Positions 44,024 through 53,114 of a DNA stretch of 53,248 nt are shown here, in pieces. Under the pieces are notes generated by a model. That model worked only from the letters and a program-made list of their open reading frames with translations. It did no database searches and was not told the origin of the DNA. The DNA lies in contig CAMBZR010000016.1 of assembly GCA_945872285.1 (NCBI GenBank), positions 1-53,248 of the forward strand, written 5' to 3'. The position numbers were made by a program, and so were the translations under genes. How positions within the stretch are numbered: the first letter of the stretch is position 1; every line of letters begins with the position of its first letter. This DNA comes from Bordetella parapertussis. Lineage in GTDB: Bacteria > Pseudomonadota > Gammaproteobacteria > Burkholderiales > Burkholderiaceae_B.

Positions 44024-44980
44024 TCACATCCAGCGAATATGCTCGATGACCCGAAGCATATCGGCGGCGGCGGGCGCTGTAAACTCAATTTCGCCTGCGC
44101 CGGCAGGATCTTCAAAGCGTAAGTGATGGGCATGCAGCATTTGCCTAGCGGCACCTTCGATCGCGCGCCCACCATACAAAATGTCGCCTAACAGCGGGTG
44201 CCCCAGACTGGTTAAATGCGCCCGAATTTGATGGGTTCTACCGGTTTCAAGCCGGCAGGTGACTTGTGAAATATTCGAGCCCCCATACTCGCCGACCCTG
44301 ACAAGCTGATAGTGCGTCACCGCAGATTTAGGTGCGCTCAGGCTATCAACCGACATGCGCACCGGCACCTTGGGGTCGCGCCCGATCGGGCGATCAACCG
44401 TACCCTGCTCAAGCATGCGACCGTGCGCCAGGGCCAAGTACTGGCGCCCCATCGTGCGCGCCTGCAATTGGCGCACTAAGTGCGTTTGCGCGACTTCGTT
44501 GCGGGCAATCACTAAAAGCCCCGAAGTATCTTTATCTAAGCGATGCACAATGCCGGCACGCGCCACCTGCAAAAGCTCAGGATAGCGATAAAGCAACCCA
44601 TTGAGCAGGGTGCCCGACCAGTTACCCGCGCCAGGGTGGGTCACCAGGCCAACCGGTTTATTCACAACGACCCAATCCGCCGTTTCGCCTAAAACGTCAA
44701 AAGCCACGTCTTCTGGAACAAATGCATGGTCTTCAGGGGCAGGTTGCTCATAAACGGTAATGACATCGTCTTCTCGCACGGTTTGGCGCAATTTAGCCGG
44801 TTTGCCGTTGATCAGCACATGCCCCCCCTGAATCCAGGTCTGCAACCGGCTACGAGAATGCTTGGGCATGAGCTGCGCAAGCACTTTATCGAGCCGCTCA
44901 AGGGGCATCTCGTCGGTAACTCGAAAAACCTGCGGTTCGTCGTCGGTCAGAATATCTTCAGCAATCGGGGTGTTGGCCAT
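44024..44980 (-). CDS. rluD: 23S rRNA pseudouridine synthase RluD
   Basis: Pseudouridylates helix 69 of 23S rRNA (318 aa). The N-terminal S4 RNA-binding domain (ERLDKVLAQLMPKHSRSRLQ) is at about residues 28-85; the catalytic motif HRLDKDTSGLL gives Asp149. RTHQIRAHL and HPLLGDILYGG near the end are family marks. The ATG at 44980 is divergent from bamD, with a shared promoter region; the rluD/bamD divergence is common in proteobacteria. Confidence 0.95.
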   Translation of the reverse strand: MANTPIAEDILTDDEPQVFRVTDEMPLERLDKVLAQLMPKHSRSRLQTWIQGGHVLINGKPAKLRQTVREDDVITVYEQPAPEDHAFVPEDVAFDVLGETADWVVVNKPVGLVTHPGAGNWSGTLLNGLLYRYPELLQVARAGIVHRLDKDTSGLLVIARNEVAQTHLVRQLQARTMGRQYLALAHGRMLEQGTVDRPIGRDPKVPVRMSVDSLSAPKSAVTHYQLVRVGEYGGSNISQVTCRLETGRTHQIRAHLTSLGHPLLGDILYGGRAIEGAARQMLHAHHLRFEDPAGAGEIEFTAPAAADMLRVIEHIRWM

Positions 44981-44992
44981 TGGGACTCGTCT

Positions 44993-44998
44993 TATAAT
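44993..44998 (+). promoter_or_regulatory. Consensus -10 box upstream of bamD
   Basis: A perfect TATAAT lies 33 bases before the bamD start. The -35 is not clear (GTGTTG at 44970-44975 with 17-base spacing is the best match). Position between divergent rluD and bamD supports a bamD promoter. Confidence 0.5.
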
Positions 44999-45030
44999 CA
45001 GCAGAGAATGCTAACACCAAGGATCATTTC

Positions 45031-45879
45031 GTGATGGGTCGCAACACTATTTCTATGTTTCAGTCGCGTGCTGAAACCACCTGGGCAGCCAGGCTGATGG
45101 TTTTACTGACGGTTTTACTGATTGCCGGTTGTGGCACCAAAGGGCCAGAATACGATCCAACCGCCGGTTGGAACGTCGAGCGGTTGTTTGAAGATGGCAA
45201 AGCAGAAATGAACTCGGGCAACTGGCGGTTGGCCAAAGAGCGTTTTCTCGCTGTTGAAACGCGCTTTCCCTTTGGTACCTACGCGCAGCAATCGCTCTTA
45301 AACCTGGCCTATTGCCAATGGAAAGACAAAGAGCCCGAACTCGCCGTTGCCACGTTGGGTCGCTTTCAGCAGCAATACCCTAGCAATCCTGCCGCAGACT
45401 ATGCGTTATACCTGCGCGGCCTGATCAGTTTCACGCCGCCCAGTGCCGTCTTTTCAACCTTCACCGGACAAAACCCGGGCGAGCGCGATCCTAAGGCGCT
45501 GCGCCAGTCTTATGCTGCCTTTGATGAGCTGATCAAACGTTTTCCTGAAAGTCGCTACACCTCCGACGCGCGCAAACGTATCGAGTGGCTGATCAACACG
45601 ATGGCCGAAAACGAAATGCTGATCGCCCGTTATTACTACGAACGCTTTGCCTACGTTGCGGCGATCAATCGGGCTCAGGTGGTTATTACCGAGTTTCAGG
45701 GCGTGCCTTCGTCAGAGCAAGCCCTCTACATCATGATGATGTCGTACGACAAACTCAAACTGACCGATTTGCGTAACGATACTGAACGCGTGCTGCTCAC
45801 TAATTTTCCAAACACCGCGCTCATCGCAAAAGGGTTTCCTAACAAATATAGTGCTTGGAATCCTCTTCGTCTGTTTTAA
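45031..45879 (+). CDS. bamD: Outer membrane protein assembly factor BamD
   Basis: Lipoprotein of the BAM complex, which inserts beta-barrel proteins in the outer membrane (282 aa). A signal peptide ends with the lipobox LIAGC; the cysteine would be acylated. TPR-like repeats follow (DGKAEMNSGNWRLAKERFLA, ELAVATLGRFQQQYPSNPAADYALYLRG). The GTG at 45031 has AAGGA seven bases upstream; the adjacent ATG at 45034 or ATG 45055 are alternatives. Its last 41 bases overlap the 3' end of the convergent helicase gene. Confidence 0.94.
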   Translation: MMGRNTISMFQSRAETTWAARLMVLLTVLLIAGCGTKGPEYDPTAGWNVERLFEDGKAEMNSGNWRLAKERFLAVETRFPFGTYAQQSLLNLAYCQWKDKEPELAVATLGRFQQQYPSNPAADYALYLRGLISFTPPSAVFSTFTGQNPGERDPKALRQSYAAFDELIKRFPESRYTSDARKRIEWLINTMAENEMLIARYYYERFAYVAAINRAQVVITEFQGVPSSEQALYIMMMSYDKLKLTDLRNDTERVLLTNFPNTALIAKGFPNKYSAWNPLRLF

Positions 45880-47848
45880 CGAAGCTTTGATAAAACGCCA
45901 GCACCTCGTCTAACGAGCGGGTGCGCGCAAACGGGGGCAGCCCGCGCCAAAGTTGTTTGCCGTAGGGCTTATCCACCAAGCGCGTGTCACCCACCATCAA
46001 CACCCCCCAATCGGTTTCGCTGCGAATTAACCGCCCTGCGCCTTGTTTAAGCGCAATCGCGGCTTCGGGTAACTGGTGTTCCATAAACGGGTTACCCCCG
46101 CGACTGCGGCACGCCCGCAGACGTGCCTCTAGCACGGGGTCATCGGGGGGTGCGAAAGGCAGCTTGTCGATCGCGACCAAGGTCAGCTTCTCGCCCACCA
46201 CATCAATGCCTTCCCAAAAACTTGCGCTTCCGACCAGCACAGCGTGGTCAAGTGTACGAAAACGCTCAAGTAAATCGCGACGTGTGCCGTTGCCCTGACG
46301 CATCAGGGGCCAGGTAATCCCCAGACGATCGTACGCCTCGCCAAGCAAACCCGCCACACGTTCGACCGCGCGCAGAGTCGTGCAGAGCACCAGCGCCCCG
46401 CCCTGGCTCGCCTGAATCAAGGGGACCAGCGTGTCAACAAAGGCAGGTAAGAAATCCGGAGATTGCGCGGGCGGTAATTGTTGAGGAACAAACAACAGCG
46501 CTTGCTTAGAATAATCAAAAGGTGATTCAAGACGGATTGTTTGGGCGGCTTCGAGGCCCAGGCGCGAGGTGAAATGTGAAAAATCGTTTTGCACAGACAG
46601 CGTCGCCGACGTAAAAATCCAAGCCTGCCCTGCCTGGCGGTAGCGCGAAAAGGCCTCGGCAACAGAAAGTGGGGCAGCGTGTAAGCGGACATGATGCAGA
46701 CCGCACTCTACCCAGCGCACAACTTGCTGCAGTTCTTGAATCGACGCGCGCGAGTCGCGCCCGGGCTGACCCCACTGAGCCAGACGCTCGGATAACTCGA
46801 GGCAGGTGCGCGCCGCTGCAGCAAGATCCGGATGTTTGTCTTCGACGGTTGTCAGCATTTTGCCGATTTCATCAAGGACGTCTTGTAAACGTGCACGTGA
46901 GGCATCGAAGGCCTCGGGCTCAGGAAACGCCTCGAAGGTCACGCGCTTAGACGACAGGTTTTCAAGCGCAGCGCAGGTCAGACGCAATTCGCGCGCCGCG
47001 TGCTCAAGGCGTTTCGCTTGCTCAGACCAGTTGGTCATCTCGCGCGCGTGCGCCAGACCGGCGACTTCGATCAGCTTGGACAGATCCAACAGTTGATGGG
47101 TTGACAGGCTACTGCCTAAAAAACGAGTGGCGGTATCGGGCAATTGATGGGCTTCGTCAAACACGACTGTATCAGCGGCTGGCAGCAAATCGGTGATGCC
47201 CTCGTCGCGCAGCATGACGTCGGCCATAAACAAAGCGTGATTAATCACCACGACATCGGCCTCTTGCGCTTGCCGACGCGCTTTCAACACAAAGCAATCG
47301 CGCACATTCGGACAATCTTGACCCAGGCAGTTTTCACGGGTCGAGGTCACACGTTGCCAGATCTCGGCTTCTTCGGGCACCGAGGGTAAGTCGGCACGAT
47401 CCCCTGTTGTGGATTGTTGCGCAAAAGTGTGTATGTGTCGTAACTGCTGGACCTCGGCCCGAGACTTTAACGCACGATCTTCGGTTTGAAGCTTTTCAAG
47501 GTGATAGTGACACACGTAATTACCGCGGCCTTTCAGCAAGGCGATCGAGGCCGGCACGCTCAGGGCCTCACGAACACGAGGCAAGTCGCGCGCAAATAGC
47601 TGATCTTGCAAGGTACGGGTGCCGGTCGAGACCAACACTTTGCCGCCACCCAGCAAGGCCGGCACCAGATAGGCCCAGGTTTTACCGGTACCGGTGCCAG
47701 CCTCGGCCACCAGCGTTGAGCGCTCGGCGATCGTACGCTCAACCATCTGCGCTAACTCGATTTGCGAGGGTCGTACCCGAAAGCCTGGCGCGATTGCGGC
47801 AAGCGGACCTTCAAGCGAAAAAAGCTGAGAAATCAACTGATCTGACAT
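45839..47848 (-). CDS. ATP-dependent DNA helicase, DinG/YoaA type (XPD-like, iron-sulfur)
   Basis: Superfamily 2 5'-3' helicase of 669 aa. Walker A is EAGTGTGKTW (Lys56), the DEAH box is VFDEAHQL, and the C-terminal motif VGSASFWEGIDVVGE is typical. Four cysteines match the XPD/DinG cluster: one in GNYVCHYH and three in CLGQDCPNVRDC, with the 5- and 6-residue spacing of DinG. The ATG at 47848 is used; the TTG at 47887 adds 13 unconserved residues. Cellular role is likely processing of R-loops or stalled replication structures, by homology. It overlaps bamD tail to tail. Confidence 0.93.
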   Translation of the reverse strand: MSDQLISQLFSLEGPLAAIAPGFRVRPSQIELAQMVERTIAERSTLVAEAGTGTGKTWAYLVPALLGGGKVLVSTGTRTLQDQLFARDLPRVREALSVPASIALLKGRGNYVCHYHLEKLQTEDRALKSRAEVQQLRHIHTFAQQSTTGDRADLPSVPEEAEIWQRVTSTRENCLGQDCPNVRDCFVLKARRQAQEADVVVINHALFMADVMLRDEGITDLLPAADTVVFDEAHQLPDTATRFLGSSLSTHQLLDLSKLIEVAGLAHAREMTNWSEQAKRLEHAARELRLTCAALENLSSKRVTFEAFPEPEAFDASRARLQDVLDEIGKMLTTVEDKHPDLAAAARTCLELSERLAQWGQPGRDSRASIQELQQVVRWVECGLHHVRLHAAPLSVAEAFSRYRQAGQAWIFTSATLSVQNDFSHFTSRLGLEAAQTIRLESPFDYSKQALLFVPQQLPPAQSPDFLPAFVDTLVPLIQASQGGALVLCTTLRAVERVAGLLGEAYDRLGITWPLMRQGNGTRRDLLERFRTLDHAVLVGSASFWEGIDVVGEKLTLVAIDKLPFAPPDDPVLEARLRACRSRGGNPFMEHQLPEAAIALKQGAGRLIRSETDWGVLMVGDTRLVDKPYGKQLWRGLPPFARTRSLDEVLAFYQSFVKTDEEDSKHYIC

Positions 47849-47951
47849 ATGTGGCACCAAGAAGCTAGGCGGATCATACCGCCTCAAGTGAATCAGAATC
47901 CGGACTGTGGCAAAATCATCCGTTTGCCTTCGTTAAAAAGCCACGCTTCCA

Positions 47952-50459
47952 ATGACTAAACCGATTTCTGTCAAACCAACCACCCTAGACGCTGCCGCAA
48001 CAGCGGCGAGCACGACCGCTGCTGCCCTTGCTGCGGCTACCACCCTAGACGCTGCCGCCTCTGCTGCAACCACCTTTAGCGCTCCAGTCACTTTGCAGGA
48101 GGCTGAGGTGCGGATTGTGGCGCAGCTCGCGCAAGAGCTTGGCATCCGTGCCGCGCAGGTGCTTGCGGTGATTGAATTACTCAATGACGGCTCGACCGTG
48201 CCCTTCATCGCCCGCTATCGCAAAGAAGCCACGGGTGGTTTAGATGACACGGTTTTGCGTAATCTTGATACGCGTCTTTTGTATTTGCGCGATCTCGAAG
48301 AACGCCGTGCAGCGATTTTTGCCTCGATTACAGAACAAAACAAACTCACACCTGAGCTTGAAAAAGCGCTGCAACAGGCCGACACCAAACAGCGCCTAGA
48401 AGACTTGTATGCCCCCTACAAGGTCAAACGTCGCACCCGCGCGCAAATTGCCCGTGAAGCGGGGCTAGAGCCCCTGGCAGATGGCATTTTGTCTGATCTG
48501 CAATGCGACCCTTCAATGCTCGCCACAAAATACTTCAACGCCGAAGCCAATATCAACGACATCAAAGTCGCGCTTGATGGCGCACGCGACATTTTGGCAG
48601 AGCGCTACGCTGAAAACGCTGATTTGCTCAGCGACATGCGCACACACTTGTGGTCGTATGGGTACCTGTATTCAAAGGTGGCTGAGGGCAAAGAAGCCGA
48701 CGGTGCAAACTTCAGAGACTGGTTTGACTTCAACGAACCCCTGCGCACTCTGCCCTCGCATCGCATCTTGGCCATGCTGCGCGGCCGTCAACAGGGCGCG
48801 CTCGAACTGCGTATTGGCCTTGAGGCCAGCCAAGATATTATTGTTCCGCATCCCTGCGTCGAACGGGTGGCAAACTTTTTAAAGCTCGGGCGCGATTTGT
48901 TTTCGGCAGCGCCGTCTGCACGCGCCAAATGGTTAGCCGATGTGGCACGCTGGACCTGGCGGGTCAAACTCTTAACCATGTTTGAATCTGAAATGGTCAC
49001 ACGCCTGCGCGAAAGCGCCGAAACCGAGGCCATTCGCGTGTTTGCAGCCAACTTAAAAGATCTGCTACTCGCCGCACCTGCCGGCCCGAAGGCTGTGTTG
49101 GGTTTGGATCCTGGTATTCGCACTGGCGTCAAAGTGGCTGCGATTGATCACACCGGCAAAGTCGTTGAAACCGCAACCGTGTACCCGTTTGAACCGCGTC
49201 GTGATCGCGCTGGCACGCTAGCGGTGTTAGCGACCCTCGCACGCCGTCACAAGATCGAACTCGTGGCGATCGGTAACGGCACAGCCTCGCGCGAAACCGA
49301 AAAACTCGTTGTCGATTTAATGGCCGCTCAGCCCGATCTTCAATTGACGCGAGTCGTGGTGTCTGAGGCGGGGGCCTCTGTGTATTCGGCCTCTGAGCTC
49401 GCCGCGCTTGAGTTTCCGGATCTTGATGTGACCTTGCGTGGCGCTGCGTCAATTGCACGTCGCCTGCAAGATCCGCTGGCCGAGCTCGTCAAAATCGAAC
49501 CTAAAGCCATTGGCGTGGGCCAGTATCAACACGACTTGAATCAACGCGAACTCGCACGTTCGCTTGACGCCGTGGTTGAAGACTGCGTGAACGCCGTTGG
49601 GGTCGATGTCAACACGGCTTCAGCCGCGTTGTTGGCGCGCGTCTCGGGGTTAAACAGCACCTTAGCCAAAAACATTGTCAGCTATCGCGACGAACAAGGC
49701 GCGTTTGCCAATCGCAAGGCACTCAAAGAGGTCTCACGCTTTGGCGAAAAAGCCTTTGAACAAGCGGCGGGGTTTTTACGCGTTCAAAACGGTGACAACC
49801 CTCTTGATCGCTCCTCCGTTCACCCTGAAGCCTATCCGGTAGTTGAACGAATTTTGAAAAAAATTGCCAGCGAGATGAAAGATGTGATTGGCAATCGCGA
49901 CAAACTAAAAGGCTTATCGCCTGCCGAGTTCGTGGATGAAAAATTTGGCGTCCCAACCGTACGGGATATTTTGCTCGAACTCGAGAAGCCTGGTCGCGAT
50001 CCAAGACCAGAATTTAAGACAGCCACCTTCAAAGAAGGCGTTGAGACACTGAACGACTTGCTGCCAGGCATGATTTTGGAAGGCGTTGTCACCAACGTGG
50101 CAAACTTTGGTGCCTTTGTGGATATCGGGGTGCATCAAGATGGCTTGGTACATATCTCGGCGCTGGCTGAAAAATTTGTGAGTGACCCACGTGATGTGGT
50201 GCGCGTTGGGCAAACTGTGCAAGTGCGCGTGCAAGAAGTGGATATTGCACGCAAGCGCATTGCGTTGACGATGCGACTCAATGACGATGCACCGCCGGCG
50301 AGGTCGATGGCTGCGGGCGGTGGCTCAGGTGGCGGCAACAATAGTGGTTCAGGTGGCAACAGCAATCGCGGGGCGCGCAAATCTAACGCTGGCAGCACAC
50401 CCGAGCCAAGTCCAGGTGGTGCGATGGCGGCGGCGTTTGCCAAACTGAAAAAAACGTAA
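47952..50459 (+). CDS. tex: Transcription accessory protein Tex (S1 RNA-binding)
   Basis: Highly conserved nucleic-acid-binding protein (835 aa as drawn). Marks: ELLNDGSTVPFIARYRKEATGGLDD at the family N-terminus (in pieces), the YqgF-like domain GLDPGIRTGVKVAAID, a helix-hairpin-helix region (DVNTASAALLARVSGL) and a C-terminal S1 domain (GVVTNVANFGAFVDIGVHQDG). The tail is Gly/Ser/Asn-rich. The ATG at 47952 adds a 52-residue Ala/Thr-rich leader that other Tex proteins lack and has no clear ribosome site. GTG 48108 has AGGAGG five bases upstream and begins where E. coli Tex begins, so the shorter 783-aa form may be the main product. The longer frame is kept because it is open and carries an in-frame repeat. 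Confidence 0.93.
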   Translation: MTKPISVKPTTLDAAATAASTTAAALAAATTLDAAASAATTFSAPVTLQEAEVRIVAQLAQELGIRAAQVLAVIELLNDGSTVPFIARYRKEATGGLDDTVLRNLDTRLLYLRDLEERRAAIFASITEQNKLTPELEKALQQADTKQRLEDLYAPYKVKRRTRAQIAREAGLEPLADGILSDLQCDPSMLATKYFNAEANINDIKVALDGARDILAERYAENADLLSDMRTHLWSYGYLYSKVAEGKEADGANFRDWFDFNEPLRTLPSHRILAMLRGRQQGALELRIGLEASQDIIVPHPCVERVANFLKLGRDLFSAAPSARAKWLADVARWTWRVKLLTMFESEMVTRLRESAETEAIRVFAANLKDLLLAAPAGPKAVLGLDPGIRTGVKVAAIDHTGKVVETATVYPFEPRRDRAGTLAVLATLARRHKIELVAIGNGTASRETEKLVVDLMAAQPDLQLTRVVVSEAGASVYSASELAALEFPDLDVTLRGAASIARRLQDPLAELVKIEPKAIGVGQYQHDLNQRELARSLDAVVEDCVNAVGVDVNTASAALLARVSGLNSTLAKNIVSYRDEQGAFANRKALKEVSRFGEKAFEQAAGFLRVQNGDNPLDRSSVHPEAYPVVERILKKIASEMKDVIGNRDKLKGLSPAEFVDEKFGVPTVRDILLELEKPGRDPRPEFKTATFKEGVETLNDLLPGMILEGVVTNVANFGAFVDIGVHQDGLVHISALAEKFVSDPRDVVRVGQTVQVRVQEVDIARKRIALTMRLNDDAPPARSMAAGGGSGGGNNSGSGGNSNRGARKSNAGSTPEPSPGGAMAAAFAKLKKT
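47979..48058. repeat. In-frame direct repeat in the Ala-rich leader of tex
   Basis: ACCACCCTAGACGCTGCCGC occurs exactly at 47979-47998 and 48039-48058, period 60 bases (20 codons), encoding TTLDAAA/TTLDAAS. The repeat unit is a multiple of three and keeps the frame. Confidence 0.85.
48097..48110 (+). promoter_or_regulatory. Internal ribosome binding site and GTG start in tex
   Basis: AGGAGG at 48097-48102, five-base spacer, then GTG at 48108-48110 in the tex frame. It is the strongest Shine-Dalgarno match near either possible tex start and matches the start of Tex homologues. Confidence 0.55.
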
Positions 50460-50492
50460 CGCTTTCGTGTTTCAGCGCGTATAGGTTTCGTT

Positions 50493-50512
50493 GCCAGGTC
50501 GCGTCGCCTGGC
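50493..50512. terminator. Hairpin between tex and trpS
   Basis: GCCAGG-TCGCGTCG-CCTGGC, six-base arms, lies between the convergent tex and trpS genes. No T-run follows. The left part GCCAGGTCGCGTCGC nearly matches GCCAGGTCGTGTCGC upstream of the Bug gene near 17555. Confidence 0.3.
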
Positions 50513-50532
50513 TATGCCGCTTTGCTGCACGG

Positions 50533-51906
50533 CTAGGCAACGTCGCTCGGCTGCATTGCCAACGTTAGGGCCGCTACCAATTGCTCGCGCTGTTCGCTTG
50601 AAGCGCTGTCGGGTGCCTTGGCAATGACTTGCTCGCCTTGCACAATCAGCAAACCCACTGCGCCCTCAATCTTGATACTGGCCTGCGCGCCTGCTTGCTG
50701 CAGCCCACGCATCGCGGCACCTGCTTGTTTAGGATCGGCAAAGGCGATCGAAGAAAATAACTCAGCGCCATCTTGCGCCAGCAAGCGAAACCGAAACTGA
50801 CCGGCTTCGTCTCTAAAGGTGACGTAGCGGGCGCTTTTTCCTGCAGATTTTTCTTTTTTAGCAGGCTGTGAAGACGCGGCGGTACGCGACGTGGCTAAGC
50901 TACGCAAGCCAACCGCCTGCCGCAACTCTTGAACAAAGGGTGTTGCAATCGAGCGCGCCTTGCGGGCGCCCTCTTGCAGAATCTCTTCGATGCGATCAGG
51001 GTGCGACATTAAGTCTTCGTAGTGCGCACGCAAGGGGCCCATCTCTTGTTCGATTCGGTCGCACAAGCGCTTTTTAGCATCCCCCCAACCCAACCCCGCC
51101 AATAGTTCAGCATGAAAGTTTGCGGTTTCGGCAGGTTGTGCGAACGCCTTGTAGATCAGATATAAGTGCGAGGCATCTGCATCTTTAGATTCGCCGGGCC
51201 CACGCGAATCAGTCACAATTTTGGCGATAGCAGCTTTCAGAGCTTTCACCCCGCCTTCAAATAAAGGCACCGTATTGCCGTAGCTTTTAGACATCTTACG
51301 ACCGTCAAGGCCTGGTAAGGTTGCGACGTCTTCAGAGATCACCGCCTCTGGTAGTACAAAAAAATCACGCCCTTGGCCAAACAAATGATTAAAGCGCTGG
51401 GCGATATCACGCGCCATTTCAAGATGCTGTGTTTGGTCACGTCCAACCGGCACCTTGTGTGCGTTGAACATCAAAATGTCGGCGGCCATCAAGATGGGAT
51501 ACGAGAATAAGCCCATATTGATGCCATCATCGGCCTCAACGCCTTTGGCTGTATTTTGATCGACCGAGGCTTTATAGGCGTGGGCACGGTTCATTAAACC
51601 TTTAGCGGTCACGCAGGTGAGCATCCAGCAAAGCTCTGGAATCTCGGGGACATCCGATTGACGATAAAAAGTGACGCGTTGAGGATCAAGGCCTGAGGCC
51701 AACCAAGTTGCAGCGATTTCAAGTCGCGAACGCGCAATCAGGGCGGGGTCCTCAGACTTAATCAGTGCGTGATAATCCGCCAAAAAGAAGAAAGCATCGA
51801 CGTTGCGTTGCTGGCTAGCCTGTATCGCCGGACGGATCGCCCCCACATAATTGCCGAGGTGGGGCGTGCCAGAAGTGGTGATGCCAGTCAGAACGCGCGT
51901 ATTCAT
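50533..51906 (-). CDS. trpS: Tryptophanyl-tRNA synthetase with C-terminal extension
   Basis: Charges tRNA-Trp with tryptophan. From the ATG at 51906 the protein is 457 aa, against about 330-340 for many bacteria. The class I signatures are present: HIGH-like [13 protein letters not shown] at residues 10-22 and KMSKS in [11 protein letters not shown]. After the catalytic core (ending near residue 335) comes a low-complexity linker ([10 protein letters not shown]) and an extra domain of about 100 residues beginning [18 protein letters not shown], which resembles small YegP/DUF1508-type repeats. Extended TrpS is known in betaproteobacteria. A TTG at 51924 is an unlikely earlier start. Confidence 0.94.
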   Translation of the reverse strand: MNTRVLTGITTSGTPHLGNYVGAIRPAIQASQQRNVDAFFFLADYHALIKSEDPALIARSRLEIAATWLASGLDPQRVTFYRQSDVPEIPELCWMLTCVTAKGLMNRAHAYKASVDQNTAKGVEADDGINMGLFSYPILMAADILMFNAHKVPVGRDQTQHLEMARDIAQRFNHLFGQGRDFFVLPEAVISEDVATLPGLDGRKMSKSYGNTVPLFEGGVKALKAAIAKIVTDSRGPGESKDADASHLYLIYKAFAQPAETANFHAELLAGLGWGDAKKRLCDRIEQEMGPLRAHYEDLMSHPDRIEEILQEGARKARSIATPFVQELRQAVGLRSLATSRTAASSQPAKKEKSAGKSARYVTFRDEAGQFRFRLLAQDGAELFSSIAFADPKQAGAAMRGLQQAGAQASIKIEGAVGLLIVQGEQVIAKAPDSASSEQREQLVAALTLAMQPSDVA

Positions 51907-52017
51907 AAAGGGGCCAAGTGCCAAGGTTTGAGAAAACGGCTAAATCATGAGTGTAACGTCTACAACGGTCATGAGCTGGAAACGGCTAGCTGTCAAACGC
52001 CAGCCAAACGCTTAAGC

Positions 52018-53109
52018 TCAAATACTGACAGTATCGCGACGATCGGAGTCTAGATACTCTTTGGATTGCATTTCAAGAATACGAGACACCGTGCGATGAA
52101 ACTCGTTAGACATTGGGCCCGAGGTGTAAATTTCGTCCGGTTCGCAAGCGGCTGACATAATCAGCTTGATTTTATGATCGTAAAAAACATCAATGAGCCA
52201 GGTAAACCGGCGCGCCTCAGAGGCCTCGCGCGGGCCCATTTTAGGCACGTCAGATAAGATCACCGCATGAAAGCGACTAGCTAACTCAAGGTAATCATTT
52301 TGCGAACGAGGGCCACCACAAAGCGTTGCAAAATCAAACCAAACCACACTACCCGCACGCTGCTTCGCTTGAATTTTTCGATGCTCAACGAGCAGTACAG
52401 GATCTTGCGGCGAAGTATCGGCCAATTGATTAAAGGTTTGAAGCAAAGCCTCGTCGGCCTGCTTACCCATCGGCGTGTGATAGCACTTAACTTGCTGAAG
52501 CGTGCGTCGACGGTAGTCAATGCCAGCATCAACATTCAAGATATCCATGCGCGCTTGAATCAGTTTAATCGCAGGCAATAAGCGATCACGATGCAAGCCA
52601 TCAGGGTATAGCGTAGAAGGTTCGTAATTTGAGGTCATCACAAACGAAGTACCAAACTCAAAAAACTTCAAGAGCAAGCGATACAGAATCATCGCGTCGG
52701 CCACATCCGACACATGGAACTCGTCAAAACAAATTAATCGATAGTTTTTTGAAATACGGCGTGCGACTTCATCAAGCGGGTCTTGCATCCCTTTGACTTC
52801 GTCAAGCTGGCGATGCACACTGCGCATGAACTCATGAAAATGCAATCTGGTTTTACGCGTAACTGGCACAGTTGCATAAAACGAATCCATCAAAAAACTT
52901 TTACCTCGACCTACGCCGCCCCATAAATAGACCCCGCGCGGGGTTTCAGGGCGTTTAAACAAACGCTTGAGCGCGCTTGAGCGCTGCGCCTTAAATTCAA
53001 TCCAGTCGTCGTAGTAGCGTTGCAGACGCGCGACCGCGGCGCGCTGAGCGGGGTCGGATTCATACCCCCGTTCAGTGAGTGTTTGCTCGTAGGATTCAAG
53101 AACGTTCAA
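52018..53109 (-). CDS. zapE: Cell division protein ZapE (AFG1-like ATPase)
   Basis: AAA-like ATPase (363 aa) that interacts with the FtsZ ring under stress in E. coli. Walker A is WGGVGRGKSFLMD (Lys70), Walker B is LICFDEFHVSDV, and MTSNYEPSTLYPDGL is the family sensor region. The start is TTG at 53109: the protein then begins MNVLESYEQTLTERGYE, as homologues do, and no ATG is available before residue 74. It starts 5 bases after the lpdA stop, the usual Burkholderiales order at the end of the 2-oxoglutarate dehydrogenase operon. Confidence 0.93.
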   Translation of the reverse strand: MNVLESYEQTLTERGYESDPAQRAAVARLQRYYDDWIEFKAQRSSALKRLFKRPETPRGVYLWGGVGRGKSFLMDSFYATVPVTRKTRLHFHEFMRSVHRQLDEVKGMQDPLDEVARRISKNYRLICFDEFHVSDVADAMILYRLLLKFFEFGTSFVMTSNYEPSTLYPDGLHRDRLLPAIKLIQARMDILNVDAGIDYRRRTLQQVKCYHTPMGKQADEALLQTFNQLADTSPQDPVLLVEHRKIQAKQRAGSVVWFDFATLCGGPRSQNDYLELASRFHAVILSDVPKMGPREASEARRFTWLIDVFYDHKIKLIMSAACEPDEIYTSGPMSNEFHRTVSRILEMQSKEYLDSDRRDTVSI

Positions 53110-53114
53110 AATAT

